NCBI GenBank assembly: GCA_016720635.1 | Contig: JADKKF010000004.1 | Location: 326,150-390,149 of the forward strand | Length of the DNA stretch: 64,000 nt | Origin: Saprospiraceae bacterium | GTDB lineage: Bacteria; Bacteroidota; Bacteroidia; Chitinophagales; Saprospiraceae | Direction of reading: 5' to 3' | Shown here: positions 1 through 6,704 of the stretch, piece by piece | Numbering within the stretch: position 1 is the stretch's first letter | Layout: each line of letters starts with the position of its first letter | Notes under the pieces: model-generated | The model's input: the letters and a program-made list of their open reading frames with translations, nothing else | Told to the model about the DNA's origin: nothing | Database searches by the model: none | Made by a program: the position numbers and the translations under genes

Positions 1-1
1 T

Positions 2-472
2 GAAGTAGAAAGGAGCTTTGATGGAACTCAATTCACGAAGATTGGAAAAGTTATCTCTAAAGCCAACCAAGGCCTTTCCGTTCAAAAATTGACTTATGAT
101 TATAACGATTTGGAGCCAGCTGATGGCATCAATTACTACAGATTGAAGCAAGTAGATTTAGATGGAAAACATTCTTATTCTAAAGTGATTTCTTTGAGCA
201 GTTCTAAAGAATCCAATAGCATAAAGAATCTTTATCCTAATCCAACAAGTTCTAAATTAGATCTGATGGTGCAGGTAAGTCAAGAAGACTTTTATGTCAT
301 CGAAGTTTATGATATCTTGGGTAAAAGAGTTGATGTACAAAAAATAGTACTATTCGACGGCATCAACCAACACAGCTACGATGCATCGTTGTTATCAAAA
401 GGATATTATAGAATGATGTTGAAAGACGATAAAGGACAAATTTTATCTAAAAATTCGTTTATAAAGAATTAA
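2..472 (+). CDS. T9SS type A sorting-domain protein, C-terminal end (5' truncated)
   Basis: The reading frame is open from the left edge, so only the last 156 codons or so are present and the true start lies outside. The visible part begins in a fibronectin-like strand pattern (ERSFDGTQFTKIGKV, then INYYRLKQVDLDGKHSYSKV), which in Bacteroidota typically precedes the sorting signal. It then enters a roughly 75-residue type A C-terminal domain (NLYPNPTSSKLDL ... VYDILGKRV ... GYYRMMLKDDKG). Such proteins are exported by Sec, cross the outer membrane through the type IX system and lose this domain on release or surface attachment. The function of the passenger cannot be told from this tail. A terminator follows within 60 bp. 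Confidence 0.85.
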   Translation, partial: EVERSFDGTQFTKIGKVISKANQGLSVQKLTYDYNDLEPADGINYYRLKQVDLDGKHSYSKVISLSSSKESNSIKNLYPNPTSSKLDLMVQVSQEDFYVIEVYDILGKRVDVQKIVLFDGINQHSYDASLLSKGYYRMMLKDDKGQILSKNSFIKN

Positions 473-494
473 TCTGATTAAAACTATTGAAATT

Positions 495-528
495 AAAAGC
501 TGTCTGTCTTGTACAGGCAGCTTTTTTT
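495..528 (+). terminator. Rho-independent terminator after the T9SS protein
   Basis: An inverted repeat of about 12 bp (AAAGCTGTCTGT / ACAGGCAGCTTT, one G-T pair) around a 5-base loop is followed directly by a run of T. It lies about 25 bp after the stop codon of the preceding gene. The rest of the gap up to 706 is AT-rich and shows no convincing gene. Confidence 0.8.
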
Positions 529-706
529 GCGCTTTTGTTAAATACTGGTCCATACTCATTTCTAATAAATTATTTTCAAAAAAAAATGACCATATATTTG
601 GTATTTTATATAATTTGTCCTTTATTCGCAAATGAAACTTTCGTGTACATTATGGAGTGGAATTATCTCCAATTGCTAGGAATAAACACGACGTTTTTAG
701 ATAAAT

Positions 707-1081
707 ATGAAAAGAATTAAAGTTCAATTTGAATATATACTTAAGGCTTCGCCTACGATTGTATATAGATTTCTTACCACGCCAGAATGTTTGGTCCGGT
801 GGTTTTGTGACTCTATCGATATTTTTGGTGACCAATACACTTTCGAATGGGAAAATTCTGAAGAAGTCGCTAATCTTATAGACGATATCGAGGATGAATT
901 TTTAAAATTTGTGTGGGAAGGTCGTGAGACCGAGTTCTTGTCCTATAAGATGGAAACCGCTGAATTAACCCGCGAAACGGTCCTCACCATTACGGATTTT
1001 TGTGATCCAGGTGAAGAAAAATACTATAAAGACATGTGGGATGCCCTCATAAAAGATCTAAAAGTAGCTACTGGAGGCTAA
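707..1081 (+). CDS. START-like (AHSA1-related) domain protein
   Basis: This 124-residue single-domain protein has the helix-grip layout of the START/AHSA1 superfamily: an N-terminal strand (IKVQFEYILKASPTIVYRFLTTPECLVRWF), then alternating acidic strands and a long C-terminal helix (MWDALIKDLKVAT). Residues ECLVRWFCDSIDI correspond to the usual 'L..WF.D' hallmark. Such proteins bind a hydrophobic ligand or act as chaperone cofactors; the ligand is unknown here. Short acidic versions like this are common as single genes in Bacteroidota. The start is the ATG at 707. Its 3' end overlaps by four bases the stop of the convergently transcribed ferredoxin, which is compact but normal. Confidence 0.75.
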   Translation: MKRIKVQFEYILKASPTIVYRFLTTPECLVRWFCDSIDIFGDQYTFEWENSEEVANLIDDIEDEFLKFVWEGRETEFLSYKMETAELTRETVLTITDFCDPGEEKYYKDMWDALIKDLKVATGG

Positions 1082-1398
1082 TTGCCACTCTCAGGTGCTA
1101 ACCTTACTTCCAGACCATCCATATCATTATTCAAATGCAGTTGACAGCCCAGTCGGCTATTATTTTGTACAAAAAATGTGCTATCTAGCATTGCTATTTC
1201 GTCATCGCTCATATCCGACAGCGGATTCTCGGATTCGACATACACATGACATGTACTGCACAATGCCATTCCTCCACAGGTGCCCGCGACAGGCAATTCG
1301 TAGGCCTTGCAAAGTTCCATAAGATTCATGTTCATATCCGTAGGGGCCTCCAATATATGTGTCTCCCCTACTCTATCTATCACCTTTATACTAATCAT
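1078..1398 (-). CDS. 2Fe-2S ferredoxin (adrenodoxin/ISC type)
   Basis: This 106-residue cytosolic electron carrier has the plant/adrenodoxin-type 2Fe-2S fold. The four cluster cysteines are visible at positions 41, 47, 50 and 85 (GTCGGMALCSTCHV and LGCQL), giving the C-x5-C-x2-C...C spacing of adrenodoxin/Fdx proteins that feed electrons to iron-sulfur assembly or to oxygenases. The acidic loop SDMSDDEIAMLD between the third and fourth cysteines is typical of the partner-binding helix. It is not fused to other domains. No isc/suf genes are nearby, so the partner cannot be inferred. An intergenic structured repeat lies upstream, between this gene and the helicase. Confidence 0.9.
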   Translation of the reverse strand: MISIKVIDRVGETHILEAPTDMNMNLMELCKAYELPVAGTCGGMALCSTCHVYVESENPLSDMSDDEIAMLDSTFFVQNNSRLGCQLHLNNDMDGLEVRLAPESGN

Positions 1399-1431
1399 AA
1401 CCTAAAGTCAGTACCATTAACCAATGAGCAT

Positions 1432-1544
1432 GCGTAAGGGATGGTAGTGGTCTCGTCTATGACGAGAGTCTCTGCAAAGCTTTTGGACTTGTAGAGACGG
1501 TACCCACGAACAGCCCGACCCTAGACCATGTCTAGGGTTACGCC
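1432..1544 (+). repeat. Structured intergenic element, copy 1
   Basis: This copy shows the family blocks GCGTAAGGGATGGTAGTGG, then hairpin TCTCGTC-tat-GACGAGA, a second weaker stem, CCCACGAACAGCCCGA, hairpin CCCTAGA-ccatg-TCTAGGG, and finally TTACGCC. The outer GCGTAA and TTACGC are perfectly complementary and could close the whole element. The 3' end lies 10 bp from the stop codon of the helicase gene. Confidence 0.8.
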
Positions 1545-1553
1545 ATCCTAATA

Positions 1554-3317
1554 TTATCTTCTTCTATCTCGTTTTTTATTTCCGCCCTTGTCTGGACCTC
1601 CTTTGCGATCAGACTTATTTCGGTCGTTAAAGCGTGGTTTTGAATCTCCACCCCAAGGTCTCCTTTCACCGCTACCTCCTGGTCGGCCACCTGGATTACG
1701 CTTGCCCTCGCCTTGATTGCAGCGAAGTTTTCTTCCTTGCCACTCTTCACCGTGAAGTGCTTCGATGACCGCAGTGCAATCCTCCGCATTTACGTCAAAA
1801 TAAGAAGCCAATCTGTTTACTTCAAAGCGGCCCACTGTAAGATCGTTCAAGCCCATTTGGCGCAAAAATTTCAAAAAATTGCCTCGATTGATGCCATCTT
1901 TCTCACCAACGCTGACGAAAACCTCGAGCATCCCACCTTGACCTTGTGAACGAGAATCTCCGCGTCCCTCACTCCTAGATGAGCTAGAACTTGCGTCAAT
2001 ATTGAGGTCTGGCGCATTCTTATAAAAGTGCAAAAACCGATTGAACTCGACCGAAGCCAGTCTCATAACGATTTCTTCCTTGGTCAAACTCGCCAACTCC
2101 TTGTTGATTCGTTCCATATAGGGCTCGATCGCCGTTTCATTGACTTCGATATTGTGGATCTCCTCGATGATATGGAAAAGTTGCTTTTCGCAAACGTCCT
2201 CCCCACTTGGGATGATGCGCTTTTCAAATTTTAACTTGCACTCTTGCTCTACTCCTCTCAATTTTCCGACTTCTCTCCCGTGCAAAATAGCCAACGACTG
2301 TCCTGTCTTTCCAGCCCTAGCAGTACGTCCACTACGGTGTGTATATACCTCATTATCGTCTGGCAAAGAGTAGTGGATGATGTGGGTAAGATCGTGCACA
2401 TCAATACCCCTTGCAGCTACATCCGTTGCGACCAATATTTGCAAGTGTTTCGTCCTAAATCTGTGCATCACCGTATCCCTCTGTGGCTGGGACAAATCTC
2501 CGTGCAAAGCATCGGCATTATACCCATCTCGGATGAGTTTTTCGGCTATTTCTTGGGTCTCAATCTTGGTTCTTACGAATATGATTCCGAATATATCGGG
2601 GAAGTAATCCACGATCCTCCTAAGCGTTTGGTACTTGTCTTTTGCCTTGGTGATATAACATGCATGCGTGATGTTCTCATTGGTCGTGTTGACTTTGCCC
2701 ACGCCCAACTCTAGAGGTTGGCGCATGTATTTGGATGCAATTATGCGTATTTCTTTTGGCATAGTAGCCGAAAAAAGCCACACATTCTTGGTCTCTGGCG
2801 TTTTGCTCAGAATCTCTTCGATGTCTTCTCGAAAGCCCATGTTGAGCATTTCGTCCGCTTCATCCAATACCACGAAATTTACGGTATGTAATTTTATTAC
2901 TCCTCTTCCGATCAGGTCTTTAAGCCTTCCAGGGGTCGCTACGATGATATGGCACTTGGACTTGATGTCCTTGATTTGTGCTGTAATACTGGCGCCACCG
3001 TACACCGCTACTATTTTAGAATTGTGTATATCTATGGCAAAATTTTTCAAATCATTTGTGATCTGGTTGCAGAGTTCTCTGGTTGGGGCGATCACGAGCC
3101 CTTGTGTGTTTGGATCCGAAAAATCTATTTTGCTCAGCAATGGAAGTCCGAAGGCAGCAGTTTTACCCGTGCCCGTCTGAGCTAATGCTATCATATCCGT
3201 GTCCTCCGTCAGCAAAGCTGGGATGGTGAGTTCTTGGATAGGTGTAGGCTTTTCGAAGCCCATTTTTTTGACTGCCGACAAAATGTTTGGTGCAATCCCT
3301 AGTTCGTTAAATGTCAT
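1554..3317 (-). CDS. DEAD-box ATP-dependent RNA helicase with DbpA-type RNA-binding domain
   Basis: This 587-residue helicase of the DeaD/CshA type unwinds structured RNA during ribosome assembly and mRNA turnover. All core motifs are visible: Q motif (GFEKPTPIQ, 20-28), motif I AQTGTGKT (46-53), Ia APTREL, Ib TPGR, DEAD (152-155), SAT (183-185), VATDVAARGID and HRSGRTARAG. A DbpA/CsdA-like RNA-binding domain follows at roughly 455-525 (LEVFVSVGEKDGINRGNFLKFL...), then a basic Gly/Arg/Lys-rich tail. The start is the ATG at 3317. The gene is flanked on both sides by copies of the structured intergenic element, and a promoter-like sequence about 400 bp upstream would give it a long structured 5' leader, as is known for cold-shock helicases (inference). 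Confidence 0.95.
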   Translation of the reverse strand: MTFNELGIAPNILSAVKKMGFEKPTPIQELTIPALLTEDTDMIALAQTGTGKTAAFGLPLLSKIDFSDPNTQGLVIAPTRELCNQITNDLKNFAIDIHNSKIVAVYGGASITAQIKDIKSKCHIIVATPGRLKDLIGRGVIKLHTVNFVVLDEADEMLNMGFREDIEEILSKTPETKNVWLFSATMPKEIRIIASKYMRQPLELGVGKVNTTNENITHACYITKAKDKYQTLRRIVDYFPDIFGIIFVRTKIETQEIAEKLIRDGYNADALHGDLSQPQRDTVMHRFRTKHLQILVATDVAARGIDVHDLTHIIHYSLPDDNEVYTHRSGRTARAGKTGQSLAILHGREVGKLRGVEQECKLKFEKRIIPSGEDVCEKQLFHIIEEIHNIEVNETAIEPYMERINKELASLTKEEIVMRLASVEFNRFLHFYKNAPDLNIDASSSSSRSEGRGDSRSQGQGGMLEVFVSVGEKDGINRGNFLKFLRQMGLNDLTVGRFEVNRLASYFDVNAEDCTAVIEALHGEEWQGRKLRCNQGEGKRNPGGRPGGSGERRPWGGDSKPRFNDRNKSDRKGGPDKGGNKKRDRRR

Positions 3318-3363
3318 TCTTGTTTTTTAATAAATTCATAAAAAAGTGAGTGAAAAGTAGTTT

Positions 3364-3480
3364 GGCGTATCCAAGGCATCGCTTTACTCGCCTTGGCCGG
3401 GCTGTTCAGGGGTTCCGTCTCTCCATAAAATTTATTTCGAGACTCTTGTCTGCGACAAGACCCTTACCATCCCTTACGCA
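3364..3480 (-). repeat. Structured intergenic element, copy 2 (upstream of helicase)
   Basis: Read on the minus strand it has TGCGTAAGGGATGGTAAGGG, hairpin TCTTGTC-gca-GACAAGA, GACGGAACCCCTGAACAGCCCGG, an imperfect arm pair CCAAGGC / GCCTTGG, then ATACGCC. It sits 46 bp before the helicase start, so it would be in the mRNA leader if transcription begins near 3718. Confidence 0.75.
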
Positions 3481-3717
3481 CCCAGTAAAAGCATCTTTAA
3501 TTTTGCTTACTACACACCACCTGAAACCACTGGTGTATCACAAGAAAAATTTGATTGGATGACAAAACCTACGTTCCTTACAAATCCAAAGTCACCAAAT
3601 CTTTATGAAATATTTATGAAATTTACTCGCCCTAAAATCATGGATATTTGGTCACCTTAGGCATAAGCCAACAATAATATTTTCAACAAAAAATAAATAC
3701 TGTCCGCTACTCAAGTG

Positions 3718-3751
3718 CAAAGGTATATTATTTCTTCCAATTCGAAGCAAA
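3718..3751 (-). promoter_or_regulatory. Candidate Bacteroidota promoter (TTTG ... TACCTTTG)
   Basis: On the minus strand TTTG (3748-3751) is followed after 22 bases by TACCTTTG (3718-3725), matching the TTTG/TAnnTTTG consensus of the Bacteroidota primary sigma factor. It would read toward the helicase with a leader of about 390 nt. The remainder of the 3481-3791 gap is AT-rich and shows no gene. Confidence 0.4.
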
Positions 3752-3791
3752 CAAATATTCAATAAAATCAAAATAAAAATAAAAAACCAGC

Positions 3792-5081
3792 TTAGTGTTT
3801 ATATTTTTGGCTGAATTTTTTGTACAAATCCGTCTGCTTGTTGTTCAAGTTGACATCTCTGCCTTGTATGAATAGATGCAATACTTTAGAGGATTTCATG
3901 TCCAAAATATCACCTTGAGAGATGACAATATTGGCATCTTTCCCTACTTCCAATGTTCCAGTTCTTTTGTCTAAGCCAACGATTTCGGCAGGAACAGAAG
4001 TCAACGCGGCGATGGCCACTTCGTAAGGCAGTCCATAAGAAACTACTTGTCCAGCCTGAAAAGGCAGGTTTCGTGGTTGCCAATTTCCGCCGATACTCAA
4101 GGCAAACTTCACTCCATCCTTGTGTAATAGACCCGGTAAAGTGTAAGGCTTATCGATTTCATCGTCATCGCTGTTTGGAAGGGATTGTGTCCTACCTAAG
4201 ACGACAGGTATATTATTTTCAACCAAATACTTGCTGACCAAATATGCTTCTCCACCTCCAACGATCACGCATTTAACTTTGCTTTTCTTGCAAAACTCAA
4301 CCGCATCGACGATACAAGGTGCTATCTCTACATCCACGAACAGTTTTTTTGATCCGTCAAAAAGGCCTTTCATGGCTTCGAGTTTGAGATTCTTTACAGT
4401 TGGGTTGGACATATTGTAGTAGGCAAATGCCTCTTGAAAATACCTTGTGAGTTCTTGAAGATCTTCTAAATACTCAGGCGAATCATTGAGAGCTCCTCCT
4501 TCAAATCTACCACCCTGGCGGCTATACTTTTGAGGCCAGTTCAGATGAATAGCCAAGTCGGCTCCATAGACGGCATCCTCCCAATTCCACCCATCGGTTT
4601 GCATGATCGAAGATTGTCCAGGCATTCTTCCACCCTCTGGAGTAGGCTGTGTAAGTGCTACTCCATTCGCCCTAACTGTTGGGATAATATGGCTATCCGT
4701 ATTATAAGCAATACATGATCTGATATTCGGGTTAAAATCTCCTACTTCTTGTACGTCACGAGTAGCGCGAACAGATGGAAGCTCTACAAGACCCATGCTA
4801 TTGTTGAGCGCTATAAGTCCTGGATATATGTCATGGTTCGTTGCGTCTATGATTTCGCTAGTGGCTGGATTTGCATCGCCATCCTTAGCGCCAACATAGG
4901 TAATTTTTCCTTCTGAAAATATTATCTTTCCTTGCTCTATGACTTTCCCGTTGCCAACATGGATTCTTCCATTTTGGATGACAATCGGCTTAGTTTGCTT
5001 TGGTGCAGGTGTAGGAACTGTTTGCGCAGATGCGCTTAACCAAGAAAAACAAAATAGAACAAATGAGGCAAGAATTTTCAT
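3792..5081 (-). CDS. Exported amidohydrolase-like protein lacking the metal-binding HxH
   Basis: This 429-residue secreted protein has a signal peptide (MKILASFVLFCFSWLSASAQ) followed by the urease-type amidohydrolase frame: small N-terminal beta domain (IVIQNGRIHVGNGKVIEQG), entry to the barrel (DIYPGLIALNNSMGL, about 84-98) and a C-terminal beta domain ending in GTLEVGKDANIVISQGDIL, typical of imidazolonepropionase-like members. At the end of the first barrel strand the usual H-x-H ligand pair reads N93-N-S95. The later strand end 'VIVGGGEAY' also lacks the expected histidine. It may be a non-catalytic paralogue that partners an active one; in Bacteroidota such genes often come in pairs, but no partner is in this window. 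Substrate unknown. Confidence 0.8.
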   Translation of the reverse strand: MKILASFVLFCFSWLSASAQTVPTPAPKQTKPIVIQNGRIHVGNGKVIEQGKIIFSEGKITYVGAKDGDANPATSEIIDATNHDIYPGLIALNNSMGLVELPSVRATRDVQEVGDFNPNIRSCIAYNTDSHIIPTVRANGVALTQPTPEGGRMPGQSSIMQTDGWNWEDAVYGADLAIHLNWPQKYSRQGGRFEGGALNDSPEYLEDLQELTRYFQEAFAYYNMSNPTVKNLKLEAMKGLFDGSKKLFVDVEIAPCIVDAVEFCKKSKVKCVIVGGGEAYLVSKYLVENNIPVVLGRTQSLPNSDDDEIDKPYTLPGLLHKDGVKFALSIGGNWQPRNLPFQAGQVVSYGLPYEVAIAALTSVPAEIVGLDKRTGTLEVGKDANIVISQGDILDMKSSKVLHLFIQGRDVNLNNKQTDLYKKFSQKYKH

Positions 5082-5189
5082 AAAAATAAATTTTCCAAAA
5101 ATACAAAAAGAAAGCAGGAAAAGTCAAAGAAAAGGTTTAATAAAATTGCAGCCTATTGTATTTACACAAATCCCTCGAATGGTTAAGTA

Positions 5190-5230
5190 CGAAAAAAAAT
5201 AAGCCCAAGAGAAAAACTCAAGGGCTTATT
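5190..5230 (-). terminator. Rho-independent terminator of the TonB receptor/DUF5689 operon
   Basis: A perfect 9-bp stem AATAAGCCC / GGGCTTATT, extended inside by AGAG/CTC-type pairing, is followed on the minus strand by eight T residues. It starts 24 bp after the stop codon of the DUF5689 gene and closes the leftward operon. Confidence 0.85.
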
Positions 5231-5253
5231 AGTGTATTAAATGATAAACCTAA

Positions 5254-6678
5254 TTACGGTTGAATATCAGATAAGTTTCTGATCGAAATTTGCTTTGCTT
5301 GACTTGATCCACCTTGGCCTACTACTCCGACGATTTTACCTTGCTGAGCGGTTGGGAAAGTAGAACCCGAGAAAGTTGCAAAACTGGTTGTATAATGATC
5401 GATACTTCCAGAGGCATCCGTCAATTTGGTTGTACCGTTGAAAGTGGTTCCTGATGTGCTGCTTATTGTAACGTTTTTAATCGCAACCAAGGTTGATTCG
5501 TGGTTTTCAAAATCAGCGAGAAGTGCACCAATGGTGATTTCCTTAGGTGTTATTGTGCCTGTTCCTTTTTTGGAAGCCTTTGATAATGGCAAATTGTTTA
5601 TTTGTAACAAACCGTTGAATTCAGAAAGTTCAGCACCTCCAAGGTCAAACTCTACTTCGTCTCCTAGATCAAAAGTGTTGGTAGCACTGAATCGCACAAT
5701 AATACCTTTGCCGTCGTCACCTTGAATTGCTATATTCTTATTGGTAATATTAGACCCTACTTTATCAGTAATTACTATACCTCTCATTTTTTTTCCTGCT
5801 GGTAGGGTTGTTGCACTACCAGAAAACAATGCTCTAATATCGCCAACTTTGTCTAATGTTACAACACATTGTCCATCTGGTGCTTTGATATCCGTAAGAT
5901 CTCTCAAAACCAACTGTTTAGTCGTTCCAAAAACGGTAAATATGGCAACTATTTTCTTTTTGCCGGCAGGAGTCAAAGCATCGCCAAAAGATGAATAGCC
6001 ACTTGTCCTCATCACGATTTGTGAGCCATCGCAATCCTCAAGTGTTCTGTTCAATGAATTTTTACCAGGCACATCAGCAAAGACAACATTAACATCAGAA
6101 TTAATAAAATTGACATTGTTCAATTCTACCAACATGCTTGTATGCCCAGTGTTAAGCTGAGATATGCTGATAGCCAATGGTGTAACAGGAATATCCGTTT
6201 TAGCTCTAACGATATAATTCTTGTACAAAGCTTCCTCGATTCCGTTTATATTAATACGGGTTCCAGAAACCTCATAGCTACCTCCCAATTGAATTTGACC
6301 GTTGTAATCACCCATATAAAGTCCCTTTAGTTTTATAGCTATAGTGGTACCAGCAGGATAAAAATTAAACAATGAGACGGCATTTATTTTCACTTCAATC
6401 CCACCCGTTTCATCTTGGATATGAAGGGTTTTGAAGATATTGCCAGAAGCGTCATCGCCAACGACTGTACCCCTGATGATGTCATCAGATGTCAATGCCT
6501 TGTAAGTTCCAATTGTGTGCATAGACTTCAAAGCTCGGATGGTCAAGGTTGGATTTATATCCTGTCTTTCGTCAACGAAAGGCGGAGCGTCAAAATCCTT
6601 TTTTACACAAGAATTAACCAATCCTCCGATCAATCCAAATGCAATGCATAGCTTAAAAAATATTCCTAATTTTTTCAT
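5254..6678 (-). CDS. DUF5689 outer-membrane lipoprotein
   Basis: This 474-residue lipoprotein has the lipobox LVNSC (cysteine at about residue 24) after a hydrophobic signal. The mature protein matches the DUF5689 pattern: DIIRGTVVGDDASGNIFKTLHIQDETGGIEVKI is an OB-fold-like unit, and related 'G.V..D...GN...I.I.GDDGKGIIVRF' and 'GTTKLTDASGSI' segments suggest three such beta domains in a row. These lipoproteins are usually encoded with a TonB-dependent receptor and are thought to be its surface-exposed partner. Here the receptor gene ends 26 bp upstream on the same strand, so the pair is one operon. The transported ligand is unknown. Confidence 0.85.
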   Translation of the reverse strand: MKKLGIFFKLCIAFGLIGGLVNSCVKKDFDAPPFVDERQDINPTLTIRALKSMHTIGTYKALTSDDIIRGTVVGDDASGNIFKTLHIQDETGGIEVKINAVSLFNFYPAGTTIAIKLKGLYMGDYNGQIQLGGSYEVSGTRININGIEEALYKNYIVRAKTDIPVTPLAISISQLNTGHTSMLVELNNVNFINSDVNVVFADVPGKNSLNRTLEDCDGSQIVMRTSGYSSFGDALTPAGKKKIVAIFTVFGTTKQLVLRDLTDIKAPDGQCVVTLDKVGDIRALFSGSATTLPAGKKMRGIVITDKVGSNITNKNIAIQGDDGKGIIVRFSATNTFDLGDEVEFDLGGAELSEFNGLLQINNLPLSKASKKGTGTITPKEITIGALLADFENHESTLVAIKNVTISSTSGTTFNGTTKLTDASGSIDHYTTSFATFSGSTFPTAQQGKIVGVVGQGGSSQAKQISIRNLSDIQP

Positions 6679-6704
6679 CGAGTGATATTTTTAAATTAAA
6701 ATTT

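Noticed and set aside
2244..2714. 156-codon plus-strand ORF (and a 170-codon one at 2668-3180)
   Set aside because: Both are antisense shadows of the DEAD-box helicase, whose motifs are continuous through this region.
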